DNA of 23,612 bases from DATEZO01 sp035255485 (GTDB lineage Bacteria > Pseudomonadota > Gammaproteobacteria > Burkholderiales > Burkholderiaceae_D), in contig DATEZO010000238.1 in NCBI GenBank assembly GCA_035255485.1, positions 1 to 23,612 on the forward strand, written 5' to 3'. This document shows, one piece after another, positions 7,996 to 15,105 of the stretch (within the stretch, counting starts at the first letter, position 1; every line of letters starts with the position of its first letter). Both the position numbers and the translations under genes were made by a program. The notes below the pieces were generated by a model that saw only the letters and a program-made list of their open reading frames with translations, made no database searches and had not been told where the DNA came from.

Positions 7996-9312
7996 ATGAA
8001 AGTCATCGTGTTAGGCTCCGGCGTTATCGGCACCGCCTCTGCCTGGTTTCTAAACAAGGCGGGGCATGAAGTTACCGTCATTGAACGTCAGTCAGGCGTC
8101 GCACGGGAAACCAGCTTCGCCAATGGCTGCCAGATTTCAGTATCGCATGCCGAACCGTGGGCCAATCCCTCTGCGCCGCGCCAAGTGCTGAAATGGCTGG
8201 GGCGGGAAGATGCGCCATTACTGTACCGTTTTCGCGCCGAGTGGCTGCAGTGGAAATGGGGGCTGGATTTCCTGCGCGAATGCCTGCCGGGACGCATGGC
8301 CGGCAATATTCGCCAGATCGTGGCAATTGCGGAATACAGTCGCCAGACCTTGCAGGCGGTACGTGCCGAAACCGGGATTGACTACCATTGCCTGACGGGC
8401 GGCATTCTGCATTTCTATACCGATCGGAAAGAATTTGCGCATTCGCAGCATGCCGCAAAGCTGATGCGCGATCTGGGCTGTCCGCGCAACTCAATTAGTG
8501 CGGATGAGGTTATCCGGATCGAGCCGGCACTTGCACACTTGCGCGGCAGGATCGTGGGTGGCGATTTCACCGCAACTGACGAATCGGGGGATGTGTACGA
8601 ATTTACAAATGGCCTGGCACAAAGAGCGGCGGAAGCCGGCGTCCATTTCCAGTTCAACACCAGTGTGACCCGGCTGCTGACCGAAGGCACAGGCGCTTCA
8701 GCCAGGATTGCCGCGGTTGAAATCATCAGTCCGGAAGGCATTCACCAGACGCTGCACGCCGACGCATTCGTGGTGGCAATGGGCAGTTTTTCGACACCGA
8801 TGCTCAAGCCCCTGGGTATCAATCTGATGATTTATCCCGGCAAAGGCTATTCGGCAACCTATCCGATCACGCATCCGGACGCGGCACCAACGGTCTCGCT
8901 CACTGATGACGGCTACAAACTGGTGGTATCGCGACTGGGTAACCGGCTGCGAGTGGCAGGCACATGCGAATTCAACGGGTATACGCGCGAACTGAACACG
9001 ATCCGCTGCGAAGCCATCACACAGCGTACTCGCACCTTGTTTCCTGATGCCTGTGATTATGCAAACCCGGCCTACTGGACCGGATTACGGCCGTTGACGC
9101 CTTCCAATATCCCCTATATCGGCAAGACACGCTTCGGTAATCTGTTTTTGAATACCGGCCATGGCACGCTCGGCTGGACCATGGGTTGCGGCTCCGGACG
9201 CGCCATCGCCGATATCGTGTCGGGCCGTCAGCCCGATGTCGATTTCGCCTTTACCGGCATGCCGCGCCGCACCTCGGAGCCCGCTATTGCGCCAGGCGCC
9301 ATGCGTGTCTGA
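7996..9312 (+). CDS. dadA: D-amino acid dehydrogenase small subunit
   Basis: 438 residues, near E. coli DadA (432). This membrane-associated flavoprotein oxidises D-alanine and other D-amino acids to 2-oxo acids and ammonia, passing electrons to the respiratory chain. The FAD-binding Rossmann motif GSGVIG is at residues 7-12, followed by the acidic Glu at the end of beta-2 (VTVIERQ). The family features TSFANGCQIS, the substrate-domain YPGKGYSATYPIT, and the C-terminal GLRPLTPSNIPYIGKT and GHGTLGWTMGCGSG are present. GGAG lies 7 bases before the ATG. No alanine racemase (dadX) follows. A convergent Lrp-family gene is downstream, a common dadA neighbour that often controls it. Confidence 0.93.
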   Translation: MKVIVLGSGVIGTASAWFLNKAGHEVTVIERQSGVARETSFANGCQISVSHAEPWANPSAPRQVLKWLGREDAPLLYRFRAEWLQWKWGLDFLRECLPGRMAGNIRQIVAIAEYSRQTLQAVRAETGIDYHCLTGGILHFYTDRKEFAHSQHAAKLMRDLGCPRNSISADEVIRIEPALAHLRGRIVGGDFTATDESGDVYEFTNGLAQRAAEAGVHFQFNTSVTRLLTEGTGASARIAAVEIISPEGIHQTLHADAFVVAMGSFSTPMLKPLGINLMIYPGKGYSATYPITHPDAAPTVSLTDDGYKLVVSRLGNRLRVAGTCEFNGYTRELNTIRCEAITQRTRTLFPDACDYANPAYWTGLRPLTPSNIPYIGKTRFGNLFLNTGHGTLGWTMGCGSGRAIADIVSGRQPDVDFAFTGMPRRTSEPAIAPGAMRV

Positions 9313-9341
9313 AATACACTATAAAATCGGGAGTATGATGA

Positions 9342-9378
9342 AAAAACCTGCCACTTCCGAATAAAACCGCAGGTTTTT
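9342..9378. terminator. Bidirectional terminator between dadA and the Lrp gene
   Basis: AAAAACCTGC (9342-9351) pairs with GCAGGTTTTT (9369-9378) around a 17-base loop. The U-run on the plus strand would end dadA transcripts and the A-run gives a U-run on the minus strand for the convergent gene. The remaining 140 bp to the Lrp stop holds nothing I can identify. Confidence 0.75.
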
Positions 9379-9521
9379 AAAAATACAGGGGGATGTATAA
9401 ATATTCGTAGCAACAAGCCGAAAGATGACCACCCCTCGTTGCAGCGCAAATTTCAGTGAAAGTAAACCTGAATTAGTGTCATCCAATACATATACGGTTG
9501 CGTTATGAAAAACAATGACCG

Positions 9522-10031
9522 CTATTTCGAAATCCGTACCTGCACATTGGCCACCTTTTCGTCAAACACAATGCGTGTGGCAAATTTGGCGCATTTCATT
9601 GGAAAACGCGATTGAAAATGACGCACATTGCCTGAACCTGAAATGACACGCCGCACAAACTGATAATAAGCATCCATATCGATGACATGCACCGCCAGGA
9701 AATAGTCATAATCACCTGAAACAAAATAGCATTGCATGACTTCCATTTCCTTCGCCATGCGCGTTTCGAATGCCTGCATATGTTCATCCGACTGATTGCT
9801 CAGTGATACTTCAAGAAATGCAAGCATGCCGTATCCCAATGCAAAAGGATCCACCATGGAAACGTCGCTGCTGATAATGCCTGCTTCCCGCAGGTTGTGG
9901 ATGCGGCGCAGGCAAGTGGGTTGGGAAATATGTACTTTTTCTGCCAGTGCGCGCGTTGATATCTGATTGTTATTTTGTAATAAATTCAGAAGCTTACGAT
10001 CCACCTTGTCAAGAGTTTGAATTTTAGCCAT
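9522..10031 (-). CDS. Lrp/AsnC family transcriptional regulator
   Basis: 169 residues from the ATG at 10031, the usual length for the family. A longer frame starts at 10190, but it overlaps the divergent gene and adds 53 residues with no family match. The N-terminal winged helix-turn-helix is at about residues 8-58 (LDKVDRKLLNLLQ, then STRALAEKVHISQPTCLRRIHNL). Residues 65-150 form the RAM/effector domain, with GDYDYFLAVHV typical of amino-acid-binding Lrp proteins. It probably senses an amino acid and controls the flanking dadA and/or the divergent binding-protein gene, and itself. No strong Shine-Dalgarno sequence is visible before the chosen ATG. Confidence 0.9.
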   Translation of the reverse strand: MAKIQTLDKVDRKLLNLLQNNNQISTRALAEKVHISQPTCLRRIHNLREAGIISSDVSMVDPFALGYGMLAFLEVSLSNQSDEHMQAFETRMAKEMEVMQCYFVSGDYDYFLAVHVIDMDAYYQFVRRVISGSGNVRHFQSRFPMKCAKFATRIVFDEKVANVQVRISK

Positions 10032-10173
10032 ATAAAAATTGCAAAGATTGCAAAAAACCGTAGAAAAATGCTTTGCTAACAGTTTGTTATGTTGTACCGT
10101 TCCCGTGTTCAGAATCCTGAATAGATGAGTGTTGCAGTAACCTTGTTTTTTTTCAATCCCAAGGAGGAAATAT
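10032..10173. promoter_or_regulatory. Divergent control region, Lrp gene / amino-acid binding protein gene
   Basis: This 142-bp AT-rich gap contains two tandem 9-bp copies of ATTGCAAAG/A (10038-10046, 10047-10055) close to the Lrp start, and an inverted repeat TTCAG-N4-CTGAA (10108-10121) in the middle. Both are candidate sites for the adjacent Lrp-type protein. I could not fix a convincing -35/-10 pair. A strong AAGGAGG Shine-Dalgarno sequence precedes the binding-protein gene. Confidence 0.5.
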
Positions 10174-11325
10174 ATGCAGTTCAAGACCAAATTGATTCCA
10201 GTGGCTGGTGCGATTGCATTTGCATTGGCAGGAATGGCTTCTGCTCAGGAACAGGTTGTCAAGATCGGCCATGTCGGCCCGATTTCCGGTGCAATTGCCC
10301 ATCTCGGCAAAGACAATGAAAACGGCGCCAAGATGGCTATCGATGAACTGAATGCCAAAGGCGTTACGATCGGCGGCAAGAAAGTGAAGTTCGAACTGCT
10401 GGCCGAAGATGACGGTGCCGACCCGAAACAAGGCACTGCAGCCGCACAAAAACTGGTTGATGCGAAAGTCAACGGCGTAATTGGCCATTTGAACTCCGGC
10501 ACCACGATTCCGGCATCCAAGATCTACTATGAAGCCGGCATTCCGCAAATCTCTCCTTCTGCCACCAACCCGAAATACACGCAGCAAGGCTTCAAGACCG
10601 CGTTCCGCGTAGTCGCCAACGACGGTCAATTAGGCGGTACGCTGGGTCGCTATGCAGTACAGATCCTCAAGGGCAAGAAAATCGCCGTCATCGATGATCG
10701 CACCGCTTACGGCCAGGGTGTTGCTGAAGAATTTATCAAGGGTGCAAAAAGCAAGGCGGCTGGCGCTCAAATCGTTGCGCAGGAATATACCAACGACAAG
10801 GCGACCGACTTCAATGCGATTCTGACCAAGATCAAGGCGAAAAATCCTGATGTTGTGTTCTTCGGCGGCATGGATGCTGTTGCAGGTCCGATGCTGCGTC
10901 AAATGAAGCAACTCGGCATCAATGCCAAGTTCATGGGCGGCGATGGCATCTGCACCGAAGCACTGGCTACTCTGGCAGGCGACGCCATGGCTGACAACCA
11001 GGTGGTATGCGCTGAAGCAGGCGGCGTGGAAGCATCACAGAAAAAAGGCCTGGACGATTTCAAGGCAGCTTACAAGAAAAAGTTCGGTGTCGATGTGCAA
11101 ATCTATGCGCCGTACGTCTATGACTCCGTCATGACCATGGCCGATGCGATGGTGAAGGCTGGCTCTGCCGAACCGGCAAAATACCTGCCTGTTCTGGCCA
11201 AGATCAAGCACAAGGGCGTCACCGGCAATATCGAGTTCGATTCCAAGGGCGATATCAAGGATGGCACGCTGACGCTGTACACCTACAAAGGTGGCAAGCG
11301 CACGGTATTGACTGTTACCAAGTAA
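10174..11325 (+). CDS. Periplasmic branched-chain amino acid ABC transporter binding protein
   Basis: 383 residues of the LivJ/LivK type (Peripla_BP_6). Residues 1-24 are a signal peptide ending ASA before QEQVVKIG, so the mature protein is periplasmic. The mature N-terminus VKIGHVGPISGAIAHLGKDNENGAKMA is the family signature; AEDDGADPKQGTAAAQKLV and IGHLNSGTTIPASKIYYEAGIP follow. It captures leucine, isoleucine, valine or related amino acids for an ABC importer. No permease or ATPase genes are adjacent, so it must work with components encoded elsewhere. AAGGAGG lies 7 bases before the ATG, and a strong terminator follows; codon use is rich in preferred codons. This suggests a highly expressed single-gene unit. 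Substrate specificity is not certain from sequence. Confidence 0.93.
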   Translation: MQFKTKLIPVAGAIAFALAGMASAQEQVVKIGHVGPISGAIAHLGKDNENGAKMAIDELNAKGVTIGGKKVKFELLAEDDGADPKQGTAAAQKLVDAKVNGVIGHLNSGTTIPASKIYYEAGIPQISPSATNPKYTQQGFKTAFRVVANDGQLGGTLGRYAVQILKGKKIAVIDDRTAYGQGVAEEFIKGAKSKAAGAQIVAQEYTNDKATDFNAILTKIKAKNPDVVFFGGMDAVAGPMLRQMKQLGINAKFMGGDGICTEALATLAGDAMADNQVVCAEAGGVEASQKKGLDDFKAAYKKKFGVDVQIYAPYVYDSVMTMADAMVKAGSAEPAKYLPVLAKIKHKGVTGNIEFDSKGDIKDGTLTLYTYKGGKRTVLTVTK

Positions 11326-11340
11326 TTGGTTTCAAGGTAA

Positions 11341-11377
11341 AAAAAGCGCCCCGGTTTTCGGACCCGGGCGCTTTTTT
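11341..11377 (+). terminator. Intrinsic terminator of the binding-protein gene
   Basis: AAAAAGCGCCC (11341-11351) pairs with GGGCGCTTTTT (11366-11376), followed by a T-run to 11377, starting 15 bp after the stop codon. The structure is strong and GC-rich. Confidence 0.85.
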
Positions 11378-11418
11378 ACATTCCACATTTTTCCATTCGC
11401 ACAAAATGACAGCGCAAT

Positions 11419-11444
11419 AAAAAAGCGCTCAACCGAGCGCTTTT
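11419..11444 (-). terminator. Intrinsic terminator of the cytochrome c gene
   Basis: AAAAGCGCTC (11421-11430) pairs with GAGCGCTTTT (11435-11444) around AACC. On the minus strand the stem is followed by six T residues, so it ends the cytochrome c transcript, 27 bp after its stop. It also works in principle for plus-strand read-through. Confidence 0.8.
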
Positions 11445-11471
11445 AGTGAAGCGAAATAAAGCAAATACCGA

Positions 11472-11783
11472 TTATTTCAGCGTCAAAATCCATTTTACCA
11501 GGGTGCGGGCTTCCGCTTCCGTAACCTGCGCATTGGCCGGCATCGGTATGGCGCCCCAGACGCCGCTTCCACCCTTGAGCACTTTCTGAGTCAGCTTGTC
11601 TTCCGCACCTTTCTGGCCCGCATATTTTGCCGCTACATCCTTGTATGCCGGACCCACCACCTTGTTTGCCACAGCATGGCAAGCCAGGCAATTTTTTGCC
11701 TTTGCCAAATCTGCATTTGCCAAAGCGCCATTGGAAGCCATTGCAGCGACTGCAGTACACACTAACAACAGGGAACGTTTCAT
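11472..11783 (-). CDS. Class I cytochrome c, c551/c552 type
   Basis: 103 residues from the ATG at 11783. An in-frame TTG 12 bases upstream overlaps the Shine-Dalgarno sequence (TTGGAG) and is not the start. A signal peptide covers residues 1-22 (MKRSLLLVCTAVAAMASNGALA), so the mature protein of about 81 residues is periplasmic. Heme is attached at CLACH (Cys32, Cys35, His36), and Met81 in IPMPAN is the likely sixth ligand. The spacing and the VGPAYKDVAAKY and LVKWIL segments fit small cytochrome c551/c552 electron carriers. It probably donates electrons to a terminal oxidase or reductase encoded elsewhere. It is a single-gene unit with its own terminator. Confidence 0.92.
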   Translation of the reverse strand: MKRSLLLVCTAVAAMASNGALANADLAKAKNCLACHAVANKVVGPAYKDVAAKYAGQKGAEDKLTQKVLKGGSGVWGAIPMPANAQVTEAEARTLVKWILTLK

Positions 11784-11876
11784 TGCTTTCTCCAAGGTAA
11801 TAAGCCGATATTCTAACGCTTTTTATTTAAAATAAAACTTTTGTGTTTTTTCATAACGTCAAACCAGCCCGGGAAG

Positions 11877-11905
11877 TTGACATACGGATTGACCTTTGCA
11901 ATATT
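11877..11905 (+). promoter_or_regulatory. Putative sigma70 promoter for the Trp-rich protein gene
   Basis: TTGACA (11877-11882) is followed after 17 bp by AATATT (11900-11905), 34 bp before the chosen ATG. The -35 is perfect and the -10 is moderate. The region between the two divergent genes is AT-rich. Confidence 0.5.
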
Positions 11906-11939
11906 TAACAATATGCTGCACCGAAGAAACGGAGCTGCC

Positions 11940-12155
11940 ATGCCACTGATCATCCTGATTGCCATACTATCCGCATTACGGTATTTCGAGGTCGGACCGA
12001 TTGCCACACTATCCTGGTGGTGGATTGTCGGCCTGATGGCAATCGGATTCATCTGGTTCGAATTTATCGAACGCATGCTGGGGCTGGATAAGCGCAAAGC
12101 GCATGAACAGATGGAAAAGGCCCGCAAGGAACGCATCGCCAAGACGTTCGAATAA
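11940..12155 (+). CDS. Small Trp-rich membrane protein
   Basis: 71 residues from the ATG at 11940, which has GGAG 5-6 bases upstream. A longer frame from 11841 adds 33 residues that cover the promoter and look non-coding. The N-terminal half is hydrophobic (MPLIILIAILSALRYFEV, then WWWIVGLMAIGFIWFEF), giving probably two membrane segments joined by a short turn. The C-terminal 30 residues are highly charged and helical (LDKRKAHEQMEKARKERIA) and likely cytoplasmic. It resembles the small Trp-rich protein family (TIGR04438 as I recall) common in betaproteobacteria, whose function is unknown. The gene stands alone, with ilvD convergent downstream. Confidence 0.8.
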   Translation: MPLIILIAILSALRYFEVGPIATLSWWWIVGLMAIGFIWFEFIERMLGLDKRKAHEQMEKARKERIAKTFE

Positions 12156-12159
12156 TCCA

Positions 12160-12184
12160 GCCAGTTCCCGAAACAGGAACTGGC
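12160..12184. terminator. Perfect stem-loop between convergent genes
   Basis: GCCAGTTCC (12160-12168) and GGAACTGGC (12176-12184) form a perfect 9-bp stem with a CGAAACA loop, between the Trp-rich protein gene and ilvD. Neither strand has a U-tract after it, so it may be a U-less terminator or an mRNA 3'-end protector. Confidence 0.5.
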
Positions 12185-12212
12185 GCTCCACCATCTCATG
12201 CAACACCGACCT

Positions 12213-14087
12213 TTATCGCTTCAACTGGGATAAATCGCGCACTGCTCCGCGATCGGCTGATGTCGCCAATAGCGCATACACCTGCAACGCCTGTGACACG
12301 ACACGCTCGCGGCTAACCGGTTTCCATGCTGCAGAGCCTCGTGCTTCCATTGCGGCGCGGCGCTGCGCCAAATCCGCATCACTGACCTGCAGGTGAATGC
12401 GGCGCTCCGGAATATCGATCTCGATCATATCGCCATCATTAACCAATCCAATCGCGCCGCCTTCCGCAGCTTCGGGCGAGGCATGGCCGATCACCAGCCC
12501 GGAAGATCCGCCGGAGAAGCGGCCATCTGTAAACAAGGCGCAAGCCTTGCCCAGTCCCTTGGACTTGATGTACGAGGTCGGATACAGCATTTCCTGCATG
12601 CCAGGACCGCCTTTCGGCCCTTCGTAGCGAATGATCACCACATCACCTTCCTTGACCATATCGCCGAGGATCGCCGCCACCGCGTCATCCTGACTTTCAA
12701 ATACGCGCGCCTTGCCGGTGAATTTGAGAATACTGTCATCGACGCCCGCAGTCTTTACGATGCACCCTTTTTCAGCCAGATTGCCGTACAACACCGCCAG
12801 CCCGCCGTCTTCGGAATAGGCGTGCGCCTTGTCGCGAATACAGCCGTTGGCGCGATCGATATCGAGCTTGTCAAAGCGATTGGCCTGCGAGAATGCTACC
12901 TGGGTCGGCACTCCGCCGGGCGCCGCCAGAAAACGCTGATGCACCGCCGGGTCCTGCGTGCGCATCACGTCATTATGCGCAATTGCCTCACTCAGCGTCT
13001 TGCTGTGCACCGTCGGCATGCTGGTATCGAGCAAACCTGCGCGCTCCAGCTCACCGAGGATACCGAAGATCCCGCCAGCACGATGCACGTCTTCAATATG
13101 GTAATCCTGCGTCGCGGGCGCCACCTTGCAAAGGCAAGGCACTTTGCGCGAGATGCGGTCAATGTCGGCCATGGTGAATGGCACTCCGGCCTCCTGTGCT
13201 GCCGCCAGAAGATGCAGTACGGTATTGGTCGAACCGCCCATCGACACATCCAGCGCCATTGCGTTTTCAAACGCCACCTTGGTTGCAATGCTGCGCGGCA
13301 GAACGGATGCGTCATCCTGTTCGTAATACCGTCTTGCGATTTCGACTATCAGGCGGCCCGAACGCAGGAACAACTGCTGCCGATCCGCGTGCGTTGCCAG
13401 CGTCGTTCCATTGCCAGGCAATGACAGGCCGAGCGCTTCGGTCAGACAGTTCATCGAATTCGCGGTAAACATGCCGGAGCAGGAGCCGCAGGTGGGACAT
13501 GCCGAACGCTCGATATCGGCTACCTGCGCATCGGAAACGGCCGAGTCCCCAGCCTGGATCATTGCATCGATCAGATCGACCTTGATGATTTTCTGCATGC
13601 CTTCCTGCTTGCCGTGCAGTGCTTCAATCACTTTGCCAGCTTCCATTGGGCCGCCCGACACGAACACCGCAGGAATATTCAGCCGCATCGCCGCCATCAG
13701 CATGCCAGGCGTGATCTTGTCGCAATTGGAGATGCACACCATTGCATCGGCGCAATGCGCATTGACCATGTACTCCACCGAATCCGCGATCAGTTCGCGC
13801 GATGGCAGTGAATACAGCATGCCGCCGTGTCCCATGGCAATGCCGTCATCAACCGCAATGGTATTGAATTCCTTGGCGACACCGCCGGCAGCTTCGATTT
13901 CACGCGCCACCATCTGGCCCAGATCCTTCAAATGGACATGGCCCGGCACGAATTGAGTGAACGAATTGACCACGGCAATGATCGGCTTGTCGAAATCGCC
14001 ATCCTTCATGCCGGTGGCGCGCCAGAGTGCGCGCGCGCCAGCCATGTTGCGACCGTGCGTGGTAGTGCGGGAACGGTATTGCGGCAT
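12213..14087 (-). CDS. ilvD: Dihydroxy-acid dehydratase
   Basis: 624 residues (E. coli 616). It dehydrates 2,3-dihydroxy-isovalerate and 2,3-dihydroxy-3-methylvalerate in valine, isoleucine and, indirectly, leucine and pantothenate synthesis. Iron-sulfur cluster cysteines are visible at Cys122 (SNCDKITPG) and Cys197 (ACPTCGSCSGMF), with a third candidate in the PCLCKVAP segment. The C-terminal motif GRFSGGSSGLVIGHASPEA is conserved. Two ATGs lie 6 bp apart (14093 and 14087). The Shine-Dalgarno GGAG (14098-14095) is 7 bases from the second and only 1 from the first, so 14087 is chosen, which also gives the family start MPQYRS. A stem-loop lies just upstream in the leader. A LysR gene is divergent. 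Confidence 0.97.
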   Translation of the reverse strand: MPQYRSRTTTHGRNMAGARALWRATGMKDGDFDKPIIAVVNSFTQFVPGHVHLKDLGQMVAREIEAAGGVAKEFNTIAVDDGIAMGHGGMLYSLPSRELIADSVEYMVNAHCADAMVCISNCDKITPGMLMAAMRLNIPAVFVSGGPMEAGKVIEALHGKQEGMQKIIKVDLIDAMIQAGDSAVSDAQVADIERSACPTCGSCSGMFTANSMNCLTEALGLSLPGNGTTLATHADRQQLFLRSGRLIVEIARRYYEQDDASVLPRSIATKVAFENAMALDVSMGGSTNTVLHLLAAAQEAGVPFTMADIDRISRKVPCLCKVAPATQDYHIEDVHRAGGIFGILGELERAGLLDTSMPTVHSKTLSEAIAHNDVMRTQDPAVHQRFLAAPGGVPTQVAFSQANRFDKLDIDRANGCIRDKAHAYSEDGGLAVLYGNLAEKGCIVKTAGVDDSILKFTGKARVFESQDDAVAAILGDMVKEGDVVIIRYEGPKGGPGMQEMLYPTSYIKSKGLGKACALFTDGRFSGGSSGLVIGHASPEAAEGGAIGLVNDGDMIEIDIPERRIHLQVSDADLAQRRAAMEARGSAAWKPVSRERVVSQALQVYALLATSADRGAVRDLSQLKR

Positions 14088-14105
14088 CGTCATTCTCCAA
14101 AATTG

Positions 14106-14135
14106 CGCTTGTCAAACGCCAGGACGGCGCAAGCG
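14106..14135 (-). promoter_or_regulatory. Stem-loop in the ilvD leader
   Basis: Read on the minus strand, CGCTTG and CGCC pair with GGCG and CAAGCG around a 5-base loop, with a 5-base bulge on the 3' side. The result is about 10 base pairs ending 7 bases before the Shine-Dalgarno sequence of ilvD. In DNA form it is also a dyad that the divergent LysR protein could bind (TTG...CAA ends). It is not a classical leader-peptide attenuator: no run of Ile/Val/Leu codons or U-tract is seen. Confidence 0.5.
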
Positions 14136-14152
14136 TAATAAGAGAGAGTGCC

Positions 14153-14180
14153 TTGCACAAAGCCGCCTGTCAAATATATG
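14153..14180 (+). promoter_or_regulatory. Putative sigma70 promoter for the LysR-lgt unit
   Basis: TTGCAC (14153-14158) is followed after 16 bp by TATATG (14175-14180), 28 bp before the LysR-type ATG. It overlaps a minus-strand TTGACA that could serve ilvD, so the divergent promoters may interfere. Confidence 0.45.
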
Positions 14181-14208
14181 ATTCCTTGCTTATCAAGACG
14201 GAAAACAT

Positions 14209-15105
14209 ATGGATATTGCGTTACGACAACTACGTTATTTCGTGGCCGTGGCAGAAGAAAGGCACTTCGGGCGCGCTGCCGCCCGGCTACACATGACGCA
14301 GCCACCTCTATCACAAACCATCCAGTCACTGGAAACAGCGCTGGGCACGCCGCTGTTCATCCGCACCAAACGCAGCATTAAGCTCACCCCGGCCGGGATC
14401 GCCCTGCTACCGGAGGCACACCGCATCCTGCAACAGGCCAGCGTCCTGCCCGACCTGGTGCGACGGGCTGCATCCGGTGCATCCGGACTATTGTCGTTAT
14501 CCTTTGTATCGACCGCCGATTACAGCATACTGCCACCGCTGCTGCGCGAGTTTCGTGAATGCTACCCGGAGGTGCAGATCGACTTGCGCGAAGCAACCAG
14601 CGACGTGCAGCTGGAAGACCTGATGCACGGCCGGATCGATGCCGGCCTATTGATTCCGCCGCTGCCTGACAAGGTAAAAACCGAGCTGGACTATTTCACC
14701 GTGCTGTCGGAGCCACTGATCCTGGCCGTGCCGGAAAACCTGAAAGCATTGCGCGGCAAGCGCACAGCGTCCCTGAACGCAGTGGCCGACATGCCGCTCA
14801 TTATTTTTCCTCGCCGTATTGCACCCGCTCTCCATGACACCATTCTCGGCTGCTTCCGCGAAGCTGCACTAACGCCGCGCATCGGTCAGGAGGCGATCCA
14901 GATGCAGACCATCGTTGGTCTCGTTTCGGCAGGCATGGGTATCGCACTTGTGCCACAATCCGTATCGAATTTGAAACGTCCCGGCGTCGAATACAAGCTT
15001 CTGTCGGAAAAAACAGCACTGGTTGAAACCGGACTGGTATGGCGGCGCGACAATGCTTCACCGGTGTTGCGCGCATTTTTGGAATTATTGCGAAAGAAAC
15101 GATAA
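14209..15105 (+). CDS. LysR family transcriptional regulator
   Basis: 298 residues, standard LysR size. The N-terminal helix-turn-helix covers about residues 3-62 (LRQLRYFVAVAEERHFGRAAARL, then LSQTIQSLETALGTPLFIRT). Residues 90-295 form the periplasmic-binding-like effector domain. The sequence leans toward the BenM/CatR subgroup with its RHFGRAA and MTQPPLSQ elements. The effector is unknown. It is divergent from ilvD and overlaps its control region, the usual arrangement for a LysR target, but regulation of ilvD is only inferred. It directly abuts lgt (TAAATG), which suggests joint translation. The Shine-Dalgarno sequence before the ATG is weak. Confidence 0.9.
   Translation: MDIALRQLRYFVAVAEERHFGRAAARLHMTQPPLSQTIQSLETALGTPLFIRTKRSIKLTPAGIALLPEAHRILQQASVLPDLVRRAASGASGLLSLSFVSTADYSILPPLLREFRECYPEVQIDLREATSDVQLEDLMHGRIDAGLLIPPLPDKVKTELDYFTVLSEPLILAVPENLKALRGKRTASLNAVADMPLIIFPRRIAPALHDTILGCFREAALTPRIGQEAIQMQTIVGLVSAGMGIALVPQSVSNLKRPGVEYKLLSEKTALVETGLVWRRDNASPVLRAFLELLRKKR

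Noticed and set aside
12393..13424. 343-codon plus-strand frame opposite ilvD
   Set aside because: It is antisense to conserved ilvD motifs, rich in His/Arg, with no recognisable domain. Long shadow frames are expected opposite such genes.
14094..14208. Leader-peptide attenuator for ilvD
   Set aside because: No short frame with Ile, Val or Leu codon runs and no terminator hairpin with U-tract could be found.
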